The notes under the pieces were generated by a model. It was given only the letters and a program-made list of their open reading frames with translations. It made no database searches and was not told the origin of the DNA. A stretch of DNA of 64,000 bases, taken from the NCBI RefSeq assembly GCF_947090775.1, contig NZ_OX352321.1, positions 1,612,001 to 1,676,000 on the forward strand, given 5' to 3'. The translations under genes were made by a program, and so were the position numbers. This document shows positions 53,917-63,245 of this stretch, in pieces (the first letter of the stretch is position 1; the number at the start of each line of letters is the position of its first letter). Source of the stretch: Pseudarthrobacter sp. MM222. GTDB lineage: Bacteria; Actinomycetota; Actinomycetes; Actinomycetales; Micrococcaceae.

Positions 53917-54615
53917 ATGGCTTTGACGCCAGAAGACGTTGTCAACAAGCGCTTTCAGCCGACCAAGTTCCGCGAAGGCTACGACCAGGATGAAGTTGAT
54001 GACTTCCTGGACGAGATCGTCGTCGAACTGCGACGCCTGAACCAGGAGAACGACGAGCTGCGCAAGAAGCTCGCCGAACTCAGCGCCGGCACGCCTGCCA
54101 GCTCCACCGCCGCGGCTCCCGTGGTTGAAAAGGTGCCGGCTCCCGTCAAGGCCGACAAGGATAAAGAAGACCGCGCCAAGGCAGAAGCCGAGGCCAAGGC
54201 AAAGGCGGCCGCAGAAGCTGCCAAGAAGAAGGAAGCCGAGCAGGCTGCCAAGGCAGCCCAGGCCGCCGCCCCGGCACCGGCCGCCACTCCGGCCTCGGAG
54301 TCCGCAGCCGGCCTGCTCGCAATGGCGCAGCAGATGCACGACAAGCACATCGCTGACGGCGAGCAGCAGCGCGACAAAATTATCGCTGAGGCCCAGATTG
54401 AGGCCAGCAGCCTTGTCAACGATGCCCAGGAAAAGTCCCGCAAGATCCTGGGCGCCCTCGAGCAGCAGCGCTCCGTGCTGGAGCGCAAGGTCGAACAGCT
54501 CCGCGGCTTCGAGCGCGACTACCGCTCCCGCCTGAAGGCCTACATCGAAGGCCAGCTGCGCGACCTGGATGCCCGTGGTTCGGTGGCGGCCCCCGAGGTC
54601 GAAGCTACCAGCTAG
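53917..54615 (+). CDS. divIVA: DivIVA/Wag31 polar growth protein
   Basis: 232 residues. The N-terminal domain MALTPEDVVNKRFQPTKFREGYDQDEVDDFLDEIVVELRRL is the conserved membrane-curvature-sensing part. A coiled coil follows (LNQENDELRKKLAEL). Next are a long Ala/Lys/Glu-rich segment (about 60-130) and a second coiled coil (AQIEASSLVNDAQEKSRKILGALEQQRSVLERKVEQLRGFERDY). It gathers at poles and septa and directs wall synthesis in actinobacteria. GAGGTGACCAG before ATG 53917 is the ribosome binding site. A terminator follows. Confidence 0.94.
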   Translation: MALTPEDVVNKRFQPTKFREGYDQDEVDDFLDEIVVELRRLNQENDELRKKLAELSAGTPASSTAAAPVVEKVPAPVKADKDKEDRAKAEAEAKAKAAAEAAKKKEAEQAAKAAQAAAPAPAATPASESAAGLLAMAQQMHDKHIADGEQQRDKIIAEAQIEASSLVNDAQEKSRKILGALEQQRSVLERKVEQLRGFERDYRSRLKAYIEGQLRDLDARGSVAAPEVEATS

Positions 54616-54634
54616 CTATTAAGCAAGTATTCTG

Positions 54635-54673
54635 AAAGCCGGTGGCTGAGGATTCCTCGGCCGCCGGCTTTTG
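54635..54673 (+). terminator. Terminator after divIVA
   Basis: A 17-bp stem (54635-54651 with 54655-54671, one wobble pair), 3-base loop ATT, then T residues. It lies 19 bases after the divIVA stop. Confidence 0.88.
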
Positions 54674-54754
54674 GCATTAACCGCCACAATCCGTGGCCTG
54701 CCCGCCCCGGCAGTACGCCCCCAGTCCCAGCACTGGCTCCCGAACGAAAGCCCT

Positions 54755-55324
54755 ATGACTGACGCCCCAACCCCTGATGCCACGTCGCCTGCGCAGGCAG
54801 CGCACCCCAAGCCCCGCCGGGCGCTGCTGCTCTCGGTGTTCTCCGGACTTGCAGTGTTCGCGTACGCATTCGACCAGCTGACCAAGCTCTGGGTCACCAG
54901 CACCATGGTCGAGGGCGAGCGGATCCCGGTGCTGCCCCCGTTGCTGCACTGGTACTACATCCGCAATTCCGGGGCGGCCTTTTCCATCGGCGAAAACATC
55001 ACATGGGTCTTCACCATCATCATGGCCGCCGTGTCAGTGGCCATCCTGCTCCAGCTGCGGAAGCTGGGCTCGGTCTGGTGGGCACTGGCGCTTGGCCTGC
55101 TGCTGGGCGGCGCCCTGGGAAACCTCACCGACCGGCTGTTCCGGGAGCCTTCCTTCGCCATGGGCCACGTGGTGGACTTCATCCAGCTCCCCAATTTCGC
55201 GATCTTCAACATTGCCGATTCCGCCGTCGTGTCCTCCGTTGTGATCATCTGCCTGCTCACCCTGAGGGGCATCGCCCTCGACGGCTCGCACCACCAGAAG
55301 GTACCGGTACAGCAGAATGACTGA
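54755..55324 (+). CDS. lspA: Lipoprotein signal peptidase II
   Basis: 189 residues from ATG 54755; the frame is open back to 54671, but that part lies over the end of the divIVA terminator. Four membrane helices. The two catalytic aspartates are in [12 protein letters not shown] and [12 protein letters not shown], and [14 protein letters not shown] is the other family motif. It cleaves the signal peptides of prolipoproteins such as the one encoded at 31652-32182. Its stop overlaps the start of the RluA-family gene by 8 bases, the usual actinobacterial lspA-rluD arrangement. Confidence 0.94.
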   Translation: MTDAPTPDATSPAQAAHPKPRRALLLSVFSGLAVFAYAFDQLTKLWVTSTMVEGERIPVLPPLLHWYYIRNSGAAFSIGENITWVFTIIMAAVSVAILLQLRKLGSVWWALALGLLLGGALGNLTDRLFREPSFAMGHVVDFIQLPNFAIFNIADSAVVSSVVIICLLTLRGIALDGSHHQKVPVQQND

Positions 55325-56273
55325 TGACATAGTGATCGACTCCGCGGCACCCCGGCACTTCGTGGTGCCGGACGACCTTGCCGGCACCCGGGTGGACGCC
55401 GGCCTGGCGAAGCTGATGGACATTTCCCGTTCCCAGGCCGCCACGCTCATCGCCGAAGGCAATGTGACGTGCAACGGCAAGCCCGTCGGCAAATCCCTCA
55501 AGCTCAGCGCCGGCGCGGTCCTCGACGCCGTCGTCCCGGAACGGCGGGACCCCCTGGAAGTCGTGGAGGAAGTAGTGGAAGACCTGTTGATCCTGTTGGA
55601 CGATGACGAGTTCGTCGTTCTCGACAAACCGGTGGGCGTTGCGGCACACCCCTCACCGGGCTGGGTGGGCCCGACCGTCGTCGGCGGGCTCGCCGGCGCG
55701 GGCTACCGGATCTCGACCTCCGGGTCGCCCGAGCGGGCCGGTATCGTCCACCGGCTCGACGTCGGTACCTCCGGGGTCATGGTGGTCGCCAAGACCGAAA
55801 ACGCCTACACCGCCCTGAAGCGCGCGTTCAAGGAACGCACCGTGGACAAGGTGTACCACGCCGTCGTCCAGGGCCTCCCGGACCCGCTGGCGGGCACCAT
55901 CGACGCGCCGATCGGCCGGCACCCGGGCCACGACTGGCGGTTCGCCGTGATCGAGGACGGCCGCGATTCCATCACCCACTACGAGGTCCTCGAAGCATTC
56001 GGCAAGGCCTCACTCGTGGAGGTGCACCTGGAAACGGGACGTACCCACCAGATCCGGGTGCACTTTTCTGCCCTCCGGCACCCCTGCGCCGGAGACCTGA
56101 CCTACGGTGCCGATCCGCGGCTCGCCGCGACCCTGGGACTGACACGGCAGTGGCTGCACGCCCGCGCGCTGTCCTTCGACCACCCCCGGACGGGGGAGCG
56201 CGTCTCGGTCACCAGTGAGTACCCGCAGGACCTGCGCTATGCCCTGGAAGTCCTCGAATCCGGACAGGCCTGA
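55317..56273 (+). CDS. RluA/RluD-family pseudouridine synthase
   Basis: 318 residues. An S4 domain ([30 protein letters not shown]) is followed by the catalytic domain with [18 protein letters not shown], whose Asp is the nucleophile. Later [13 protein letters not shown] is present. RluD modifies helix 69 of 23S rRNA; that substrate is inferred from family and context. It overlaps lspA by 8 bases and is probably co-translated. Confidence 0.92.
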   Translation: MTDDIVIDSAAPRHFVVPDDLAGTRVDAGLAKLMDISRSQAATLIAEGNVTCNGKPVGKSLKLSAGAVLDAVVPERRDPLEVVEEVVEDLLILLDDDEFVVLDKPVGVAAHPSPGWVGPTVVGGLAGAGYRISTSGSPERAGIVHRLDVGTSGVMVVAKTENAYTALKRAFKERTVDKVYHAVVQGLPDPLAGTIDAPIGRHPGHDWRFAVIEDGRDSITHYEVLEAFGKASLVEVHLETGRTHQIRVHFSALRHPCAGDLTYGADPRLAATLGLTRQWLHARALSFDHPRTGERVSVTSEYPQDLRYALEVLESGQA

Positions 56274-56310
56274 CCGTGCGTGCCTGGCAGCACGGGGCCA
56301 GCGACGGCAC

Positions 56311-56316
56311 TAGAAT
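56311..56316 (+). promoter_or_regulatory. -10 element giving a leaderless dnaE transcript
   Basis: TAGAAT lies 6 bases before GTG 56323. No ribosome binding site is present. Confidence 0.55.
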
Positions 56317-56322
56317 AGTCCG

Positions 56323-59300
56323 GTGACTTCCAGCAACGACTCGTTTGTCCATCTCCACAACCACACCGAGTACTCGATGCTGGACGGCGCCGCCCGGCTC
56401 GGCGAGTTGTTCGATGAAACCGAGCGGCTGGGCATGCCCGCACTGGCCACGACGGACCACGGCTACCTCTTCGGCGCTTTCGACTTCTGGAAGAGGGCCA
56501 CCGACAAGGGCATCAAGCCGATTATCGGCGTCGAGGCGTATGTGACGCCGGGAACCGCGCGCACCGACAAGAGCCGGGTCCGCTGGGGCGAGGAGAACCA
56601 GCGGAAGGACGACATCTCCGGCGGCGGCTCCTACACGCACATGACGCTGCTCAGCTACAACAACAAGGGCATGCGGAACCTCTTCCGTGCCTCTTCGATC
56701 GCCTCCTTGGACTCAGTCTTCGGCAAATGGCCCCGGCTGGACCGTGAGCTGCTGAACACGTACTCCGAGGGTTTGATCGCCACCACCGGTTGCCCGTCCG
56801 GTGAGGTCCAGACGAGGCTCCGGCTGGGGCAGTACCGGGAAGCCGTCGAGGCGGCCGCCGAGTTCCGGGACATTTTCGGTGCCGAGAACTACTTCTGCGA
56901 ACTCATGGACCATGGCCTGGACATCGAGCGGCGCGTCACGGGTGACCTGCTGCGCCTGGCCAAGGAACTGAACATCCCGCTGGTTGCCACCAACGACCTC
57001 CACTACACGCACGAGCACGACGCGAAGGCGCACGAGGCCCTGCTGGCCATCCAGTCGGGGTCCACCCTGCTGGAGCCGACATACGACAACGGCGGCTCGC
57101 GGTTCGCCTTCTCGGGCAGCGGGTACTACCTGAAGTCACCGCAGGAAATGCGGGAGCTGTTCCGGGACCACCCGGAGGCGTGCGACAACACGCTCCTGAT
57201 CGCCGAGCGTTGTGAAGTCTCGTTCAATACCGGCGCCAACTACATGCCCCGGTTCCCCTGCCCGGAGGGGGAGGATGAGACGTCCTGGCTGGTCAAGGAA
57301 GTCGACAAGGGGCTCCGCTACCGCTATCCCCAGGGCATCCCGGACAAGGTGCGCACCCAGGCCGACTACGAACTCGGCGTCATCAACTCCATGGGTTTCC
57401 CGGGCTACTTCCTCGTGGTGGCCGACTTCATCAACTGGGCCAAGAACAACGGCATCCGGGTGGGTCCCGGACGTGGCTCGGGGGCCGGGTCCATGGTGGC
57501 CTATGCCATGCGCATCACCGACCTCGATCCGCTGCACCACGGCCTGATCTTCGAGCGCTTCCTCAACCCGGACCGCGTCTCCATGCCCGACTTCGACGTC
57601 GACTTCGATGACCGCCGCCGCTCCGAGGTGATCGACTACGTCACGCGCAAGTACGGCGACGAACGTGTCGCGATGATTGTCACCTACGGAACCATCAAGA
57701 CCAAGCAGGCGCTCAAGGACTCCTCGCGCGTGCTGGGCTACCCGTTCAGCATGGGCGAGACGCTCACCAAGGCGTTGCCGCCGGCCGTGATGGCCAAGGA
57801 CATTCCGCTCGCGGACATCCAGAACAAGGACTCCAAGCGGTACAGCGAGGCCGGTGACTTCCGGCAGCTGATCGCCACCGACCCGGAAGCCGCCAAGGTC
57901 TTCGAAACGGCGCTCGGCATCGAGGGGCTGAAACGCCAGTGGGGTGTCCACGCGGCAGGCGTGATCATGTCCTCGGACCCGATCATCGACGTCATCCCCG
58001 TCATGCGCCGCTTCCAGGACGGCCAGGTCATCACCCAGTTCGACTATCCGACGTCCGAGGGCCTCGGCCTGATCAAGATGGACTTCCTCGGCCTTCGAAA
58101 CCTCACGATCATTTCCGACGCCCTGGAAAACATCAAGATGAACCGTGGCGTGGACCTGGACCTCGAATCCCTGGCCCTCGACGACGCCCCGTCCTACGAA
58201 CTGCTGGCCCGCGGCGACACCCTGGGTGTGTTCCAGCTCGACGGCGGGCCGATGCGCTCCCTGCTCAAGCTCATGAAGCCTGACAACTTCGAAGACATCT
58301 CCGCCGTGCTGGCCCTCTACCGGCCGGGCCCCATGGGCGCCAACGCCCACACCGACTACGCCCTGCGCAAGAACAAGATCCAGGACGTCATCCCGATCCA
58401 CCCGGAGCTGGAGGAACCGCTCGCGGAAATCCTGGGCGGGACCTACGGGCTGATCGTGTACCAGGAGCAGGTCATGGCCGTGGCGCAGAAGCTCGCCGGC
58501 TACACCCTCGGCCAGGCCGATATCCTGCGCCGCGCCATGGGCAAGAAGAAGAAATCCGAGCTGGACAAGCAGTTCGCCGGCTTCTCCCAGGGCATGCAGG
58601 ACAACGGCTACTCGATGGCCGCGGTCAAGACCCTCTGGGACATCCTGCTGCCGTTCTCGGACTACGCCTTCAACAAGGCGCACTCGGCCGCCTACGGCGT
58701 GATCTCCTACTGGACCGCGTACCTGAAGGCGCACTACGCGCCGGAATACATGGCGGCCCTGCTTACCAGCGTCGGAGACGACAAGGACAAGTCGGCGATC
58801 TACCTCAACGAATGCCGGCGCATGGGCATCACCGTGCTCCCGCCGGACGTCAACGAGTCGGCGCTCAACTTCACGCCGGTCGGCACCGACATCCGCTTCG
58901 GCATGGGCGCCATCCGCAACGTCGGCGTCAACGTCGTCGAGGCAATGGTGGCGGCGCGGGAGAAGGAAGGCGCCTACACGTCCTTCAAGGATTACCTCAT
59001 GAAGGTCCCCGCGGTGGTGTGCAACAAGCGCACCATTGAATCCCTGATCAAGGCGGGCGCCTTCGATTCCCTCGGGCATCACCGGCGCGCCCTGGCCATG
59101 GTCCACGAAGAAGCGATCGACTCGGTCATCACGCTCAAGCGCAATGAGGCGATCGGGCAGTTCGACCTCTTCGCCGGTTTCGACGAAGCCGAATCAGAGG
59201 CGTCCCTGAGCATCGAGATCCCCGACCTGCCCGAATGGGAGAAGAAGGACAAGCTCTCGTTCGAACGCGACATGCTCGGCCTGTACGTCTCGGACCACCC

Positions 59301-59880
59301 GCTGCAGGGGCTCGAAGGGCTCCTGAGCCAGCACGCGGACCAGTCCATCACCTCGCTCATCGCCGAGGACGGACCGCACGACGGCGCCATTGTCACCATC
59401 GCGGGCATGATCACCTCGCTGAGCCGCCGGATCGCGAAAGCCAGCGGCAACGCCTACGCCCGCGCGGAGATCGAGGACCTCGGCGGTTCCGTGGAAGTCA
59501 TGTTCTTCGGCCAGGTCTACGGGCCCATCGCCTCGGTGCTGGCCGAGGACCTGATCGTGGTGGTCAAGGGCCGGCTGCAGCGCCGCGACGACGGCGCCGT
59601 CGCGCTGAACTGCATGGAACTCTCCGTCCCCGACCTCAGCGAGGGCCTGAACGGGCCCCTGGTGATCACCATGCAGACGCACAAGGCAACCGAAGCCGTG
59701 GTGACCGAACTGGGCGACGTGCTCAGGACGCACCGCGGCAAGTCCGAGGTCCGCCTGCACCTGCAGGGCGACTCCCGGGTGGAGGTCATGGGCCTGCCCG
59801 TGCACCTGCGCGTCAACCCGAGCCCCTCCCTGTTCGGCGACTTGAAGGTGCTCCTCGGCCCGACCTGCCTGGACAGCTGA
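56323..59880 (+). CDS. dnaE: DNA polymerase III alpha subunit (replicative, DnaE1-type)
   Basis: 1185 residues from GTG 56323. N-terminal PHP domain with the metal ligands of FVHLHNHTEYSMLDGAA and TTDHGYLFGAF. The polymerase core has GPGRGSGAGSMVAYAM and the catalytic aspartates in PDFDVDFDDRRR (about residue 423). Then YQEQVMAVAQKLAGYTLGQADILRRAMGKKKK, the helix-hairpin-helix and OB-fold (TIAGMITSLSRRIAK), and the C-terminal tau-binding region. The PHP metal-binding residues look intact, so intrinsic proofreading is possible as in other actinobacterial DnaE1. It is monocistronic, convergent with the flavin reductase gene after 19 bases. Confidence 0.97.
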   Translation: MTSSNDSFVHLHNHTEYSMLDGAARLGELFDETERLGMPALATTDHGYLFGAFDFWKRATDKGIKPIIGVEAYVTPGTARTDKSRVRWGEENQRKDDISGGGSYTHMTLLSYNNKGMRNLFRASSIASLDSVFGKWPRLDRELLNTYSEGLIATTGCPSGEVQTRLRLGQYREAVEAAAEFRDIFGAENYFCELMDHGLDIERRVTGDLLRLAKELNIPLVATNDLHYTHEHDAKAHEALLAIQSGSTLLEPTYDNGGSRFAFSGSGYYLKSPQEMRELFRDHPEACDNTLLIAERCEVSFNTGANYMPRFPCPEGEDETSWLVKEVDKGLRYRYPQGIPDKVRTQADYELGVINSMGFPGYFLVVADFINWAKNNGIRVGPGRGSGAGSMVAYAMRITDLDPLHHGLIFERFLNPDRVSMPDFDVDFDDRRRSEVIDYVTRKYGDERVAMIVTYGTIKTKQALKDSSRVLGYPFSMGETLTKALPPAVMAKDIPLADIQNKDSKRYSEAGDFRQLIATDPEAAKVFETALGIEGLKRQWGVHAAGVIMSSDPIIDVIPVMRRFQDGQVITQFDYPTSEGLGLIKMDFLGLRNLTIISDALENIKMNRGVDLDLESLALDDAPSYELLARGDTLGVFQLDGGPMRSLLKLMKPDNFEDISAVLALYRPGPMGANAHTDYALRKNKIQDVIPIHPELEEPLAEILGGTYGLIVYQEQVMAVAQKLAGYTLGQADILRRAMGKKKKSELDKQFAGFSQGMQDNGYSMAAVKTLWDILLPFSDYAFNKAHSAAYGVISYWTAYLKAHYAPEYMAALLTSVGDDKDKSAIYLNECRRMGITVLPPDVNESALNFTPVGTDIRFGMGAIRNVGVNVVEAMVAAREKEGAYTSFKDYLMKVPAVVCNKRTIESLIKAGAFDSLGHHRRALAMVHEEAIDSVITLKRNEAIGQFDLFAGFDEAESEASLSIEIPDLPEWEKKDKLSFERDMLGLYVSDHPLQGLEGLLSQHADQSITSLIAEDGPHDGAIVTIAGMITSLSRRIAKASGNAYARAEIEDLGGSVEVMFFGQVYGPIASVLAEDLIVVVKGRLQRRDDGAVALNCMELSVPDLSEGLNGPLVITMQTHKATEAVVTELGDVLRTHRGKSEVRLHLQGDSRVEVMGLPVHLRVNPSPSLFGDLKVLLGPTCLDS

Positions 59881-59899
59881 CGCCTGTGTCTGGTGAGGG

Positions 59900-60400
59900 T
59901 CAGATCTCGTAGTCCAGCGGGACGGGCTGGCTGTAGGCGCCGGAGTGGTAGAGCAGGGGAGCGCCGTCGTCGCCGACCTCGCCTTCCACCACCTCGACCA
60001 CCACCACCGCGTTGTTCTCGAAGGAGAGCCGCATCTGGACCTTGCCGATCAGCCAGCCAGCGACGTCCTTTAACACGGGGACCTCGTGGGGCCCCAGCTC
60101 CCAGTGGTCGCCTTCGAACCGGTTCCGGGTCCTGGCGAAACGGTCGGCCAGGTCCTGGTTCTCCAGCCCGAGCATATGCACGCCGATGTAGGTGGTATTG
60201 GCCACCGCCGGCCAGGAACTGGACGTGCGCGCCATGTTGAAGGTGAACCGAGGGGGCTTGGCCGACAGCGAGGCCACCGAGGTCGCGGTGAAACCGAAGG
60301 GCACGCCGTTGTAGTTGGCGGTGATGATCGCCACCCCTGCCGCATGCCGGCGGAACATTTCCTTGAACGTTCCTTCGAAGGCTCCGTCATCTGAGGCCAC
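59900..60400 (-). CDS. Flavin reductase family (FMN-binding) protein
   Basis: 166 residues starting at GTG (complement of 60400). The flavin-binding fold of this family is seen in FRRHAAGVAIITANYNGVPFGFTATSVASLSAKPPRFTFNMARTSSSW, then FEGDHWELGPHEVPVLKDVAGWLIGKV. Such proteins reduce FMN or FAD with NAD(P)H for a partner monooxygenase, or act alone. No monooxygenase gene lies next to it, so the partner is unknown. The strand and isolation suggest its own promoter. Confidence 0.85.
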   Translation of the reverse strand: MASDDGAFEGTFKEMFRRHAAGVAIITANYNGVPFGFTATSVASLSAKPPRFTFNMARTSSSWPAVANTTYIGVHMLGLENQDLADRFARTRNRFEGDHWELGPHEVPVLKDVAGWLIGKVQMRLSFENNAVVVVEVVEGEVGDDGAPLLYHSGAYSQPVPLDYEI

Positions 60401-60552
60401 TGCGATCCAACTCCCTGCTGCACGTGCGGAAAATGTCTACCCTGCCAGCGTATGGCTCCCCGGACAGGCCGCGGTACTTGTTTACCCGCCGCCGTCATGG
60501 ACCGTCATCCGGGGCCGGGCGGCGCCACGCGCGCGGCCGGCCCAAAGCTTGT

Positions 60553-60558
60553 TAAGGT
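60553..60558 (+). promoter_or_regulatory. -10 element before the hypothetical membrane protein
   Basis: TAAGGT ends 7 bases before ATG 60566, so this gene also appears leaderless. Confidence 0.4.
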
Positions 60559-60565
60559 TTGTTGC

Positions 60566-61132
60566 ATGACACAGCCAGCAGTACCCGTCCCGGTCCAGCG
60601 GTCGAACGACGGCGGGGATGGTCCCGCGCCACAGGACCGGGAGCATGGGGCCGGCGGGTCAGGCCTGCGCAGGGCAACAGCCATCGCCGCTGTCGGAGTG
60701 CCGGTGGGATTGCTCTGGTGGGTGCTGGCGCCCTCCGGGCTGAACGCCCTCTCGGGCGACCCTGCGCTTCGCAACGGCAGCAATCTGGAGACGTGGCTCC
60801 CACGGGACCTGGTGCTGGCCGGGCTGTTCCTGCTTGCCGGCTGCATCGCCGGAGCGCTGGCGTCCGGCACGAAGCATCAGGAGCCGTCGTCCAGGGACGT
60901 CGTCCTGGCGGTCGCTGCCGGGGCGGCGGGAGCGCTCCTTGCCTGGGGAACCGGCGTGCTGTGCGGCCTCTGGTGGGGCACGGAGGACGCCTCCACCAAC
61001 GCCAGCATCGCGTTTTCACTGCGTTCCTATGCCGTCCTGGCGATCTGGCCCGCGGCCATCGCTGTGTCCATCTTCGCCGGCAGGCTCTTCGCCGCCCCGC
61101 GGAAGCCGTCGTCCGGGGAACCCGCGGCGTAA
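60566..61132 (+). CDS. Four-helix membrane protein of unknown function
   Basis: 188 residues from ATG 60566. After a 35-residue polar N-terminus there are four hydrophobic segments: ATAIAAVGVPVGLLWWVLAPSGL, DLVLAGLFLLAGCIAGALA, VVLAVAAGAAGALLAWGTGVL and YAVLAIWPAAIAVSIFAG. I recognise no named family, though actinobacterial DUF2567-like proteins upstream of hisD have this layout. The next gene, hisD, starts 40 bases later, from its own -10 element. Confidence 0.75.
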   Translation: MTQPAVPVPVQRSNDGGDGPAPQDREHGAGGSGLRRATAIAAVGVPVGLLWWVLAPSGLNALSGDPALRNGSNLETWLPRDLVLAGLFLLAGCIAGALASGTKHQEPSSRDVVLAVAAGAAGALLAWGTGVLCGLWWGTEDASTNASIAFSLRSYAVLAIWPAAIAVSIFAGRLFAAPRKPSSGEPAA

Positions 61133-61160
61133 CAGCGACCGGCGGACGCGGGCCGGCGCG

Positions 61161-61166
61161 TAAAAT
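61161..61166 (+). promoter_or_regulatory. -10 element giving a leaderless hisD transcript
   Basis: TAAAAT lies exactly 6 bases before GTG 61173 and there is no ribosome binding site. Confidence 0.55.
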
Positions 61167-61172
61167 GGACGG

Positions 61173-62561
61173 GTGACCTTTACACCTGAGAGCCCTGTTC
61201 CCGCAGCCGCAGCCGACCTCACTTTCCGCACCGTCGACCTGCGTGGCCGGCGGCTGTCCCTTGCCGGGCTCCGCGCCGCGGTGCCGCGGGCGCAGACCGG
61301 CACCATGGCCGACGCCGAAGAGAAGGTCCTCAGCATCATCGCGGCGGTCCGCAGCCGCGGCCTCGAAGCCCTCCGTGAACTGGCGCTGACGTTCGACGGC
61401 GTCGAGCAGGTGCATCCGCGGGTCCCGGCCGAGGCCTTGCAGGCAGCGTTGGCCGGCCTCGATCCCGCGGTGCGGGCAGCACTGGAAGAGTCCATCCGGC
61501 GGGCACGCCGTTTCGCAGACGCCCAGCGTCCGGCGGGCACCGACGTCGAACTCGGCGACGGCGCAGTAGTCAGCCAGAACTGGGTCCCGGTGGGCCGGGT
61601 GGGTCTCTACGTGCCCGGTGGGCTGGCGGTGTACCCGTCCTCGGTGATCATGAACGTAGTACCGGCACTGGCGGCCGGCGTCGAGTCCATTGCGCTGGCA
61701 TCACCGCCGCAAAAAGACTTCGGCGGCCTCCCGCACCCCACCATCCTGGCGGCCGCATGCCTGCTCGGCATCGAGGAGGTCTACGCGATTGGCGGCGCCC
61801 AGGCCATTGCCGCGTTCGCCTACGGCATCCCGGCCTCCGGGGCGGATTCGGAGCCCGATGCCGGACTGGACCCCGTGGATGTGGTCACCGGTCCGGGCAA
61901 CATCTTCGTCGCCACGGCCAAACGCCTTGTGAAGGGCGTCGTGGGGATCGATTCCGAAGCCGGCACCACCGAAATCGCCATCCTGGCCGATGCCACCGCC
62001 CGGGCGGACCTCGTCGCCGCGGACCTGATCAGCCAGGCCGAGCACGATCCCAAGGCAGCCTCCGTGCTCATCACCGATTCCGAGGAGCTCGCGGCAGCCG
62101 TCCGCGAGGAGCTGGAGCGCCAGGCAGCCGGGACCAAGCACGGCGCCCGGGTCCGCGAGGCCCTCTCCGGCCCGCAGTCCGGCGTTGTCCTGGTGGACGA
62201 CCTGGAACAGGGGATCGCCGCCTGTGACGCCTACGCCGCGGAGCACCTGGAAATCATGACGGCGGACGCCGCCGGCGTGGCCGCGCGGATCCGGAACGCC
62301 GGGGCTATTTTCGTCGGCGACTACAGCCCCGTCAGCTTGGGCGACTACTGTGCGGGGTCCAACCACGTGCTGCCGACCAGCGGCACCGCAGCCTTCTCCT
62401 CCGGACTAAACGTCACGACTTTCCTGCGTGCCATTCAGGTGATCAACTACAGCCGCGCGGCGCTGGAGCAGGTCAGCGCCCACATCGTGAGCCTGGCGGG
62501 GGCCGAAGACCTGCCAGCCCACGGCGAGGCGGTCACGGCGCGGTTCGGAAACGGCGCCTGA
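61173..62561 (+). CDS. hisD: Histidinol dehydrogenase
   Basis: 462 residues. NAD-binding region [23 protein letters not shown], zinc/active-site region [41 protein letters not shown], catalytic His in AEHLEIM, and [23 protein letters not shown] near the C-terminus. It oxidises L-histidinol to histidine in two NAD-dependent steps. hisD is separated here from the rest of the his genes, at least within this window. The nrdR operator pair begins directly after its stop codon. Confidence 0.95.
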   Translation: MTFTPESPVPAAAADLTFRTVDLRGRRLSLAGLRAAVPRAQTGTMADAEEKVLSIIAAVRSRGLEALRELALTFDGVEQVHPRVPAEALQAALAGLDPAVRAALEESIRRARRFADAQRPAGTDVELGDGAVVSQNWVPVGRVGLYVPGGLAVYPSSVIMNVVPALAAGVESIALASPPQKDFGGLPHPTILAAACLLGIEEVYAIGGAQAIAAFAYGIPASGADSEPDAGLDPVDVVTGPGNIFVATAKRLVKGVVGIDSEAGTTEIAILADATARADLVAADLISQAEHDPKAASVLITDSEELAAAVREELERQAAGTKHGARVREALSGPQSGVVLVDDLEQGIAACDAYAAEHLEIMTADAAGVAARIRNAGAIFVGDYSPVSLGDYCAGSNHVLPTSGTAAFSSGLNVTTFLRAIQVINYSRAALEQVSAHIVSLAGAEDLPAHGEAVTARFGNGA

Positions 62562-62609
62562 CCACTACATGTAGTAATTACAGGCTTGTTATTCAGCTAC
62601 ATCTAGTCG
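62562..62609. promoter_or_regulatory. Pair of NrdR boxes over the nrdR promoter
   Basis: Two 16-base boxes start at 62562 and 62594, 32 bases apart. Their cores are CTACATGTAG (part of a perfect 12-bp palindrome, 62564-62575) and CTACATCTAG. Paired boxes three helical turns apart are the known NrdR arrangement. A promoter TTGTTA (62586-62591) / TAAACT (62610-62615), spacing 18, overlaps the second box. Autoregulation is therefore likely. Confidence 0.65.
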
Positions 62610-62668
62610 TAAACTGATGGTGCCAGCCGGCGGCCGGCGACCTTTTTTGCGACAGGGGAGGAAAAGAC

Positions 62669-63160
62669 GTGTATTGCCCGTTTTGCCGTAACCCTGACTC
62701 CCGCGTGGTGGACAGCCGGATCGCCGACGACGGCTCAGCCATCCGGCGCCGTCGGCAGTGCCCCGAGTGCGGCCGGCGGTTTACCACAGTGGAGACCACC
62801 AGCCTCACGGTGATCAAGCGCTCCGGCGTCGGTGAGCCGTTCAGCCGCAGCAAGGTCATCAATGGCGTCCGGAAAGCCTGCCAGGGCCGCCCCGTGACCG
62901 AAGACGACCTCGCCCTGCTGGCGCAGGAAGTCGAAGAGGCCATCCGCGCCTCAGGCGCGGCGGAAATCGAGGCCCACGAGGTTGGTCTCGCCATCCTGAA
63001 CCCGCTGCAGAAGCTGGACGAGGTGGCCTACCTGCGGTTTGCAAGTGTGTACCAGGCCTTTGAATCCCTCGAGGACTTTGAAGCAGCCATCTCGCTGCTG
63101 CGCCACGAGGCCGGCGCCAAGGGCCTGGAGGGCAAAAGCTCCCAGAAGAGCCCGCTCTAG
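62669..63160 (+). CDS. nrdR: Transcriptional repressor NrdR
   Basis: 163 residues from GTG 62669, with GGGGAGGAAAAG upstream. The zinc ribbon has CPFC (residues 3-6) and CPEC (31-34), with [20 protein letters not shown] between them. An ATP-cone domain (about 50-140) starts [26 protein letters not shown]. It represses ribonucleotide reductase genes in response to ATP/dATP binding. The reductase genes are not in this window. Paired boxes upstream suggest it controls itself. Confidence 0.95.
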   Translation: MYCPFCRNPDSRVVDSRIADDGSAIRRRRQCPECGRRFTTVETTSLTVIKRSGVGEPFSRSKVINGVRKACQGRPVTEDDLALLAQEVEEAIRASGAAEIEAHEVGLAILNPLQKLDEVAYLRFASVYQAFESLEDFEAAISLLRHEAGAKGLEGKSSQKSPL

Positions 63161-63245
63161 GCCCCGATCCCGGGAGCCGGACCAACAGACTCCGGTGGTG
63201 GCAACGGAGGGGAAGCCGCGGCCACCACCGGCACCACGTAGTCAG

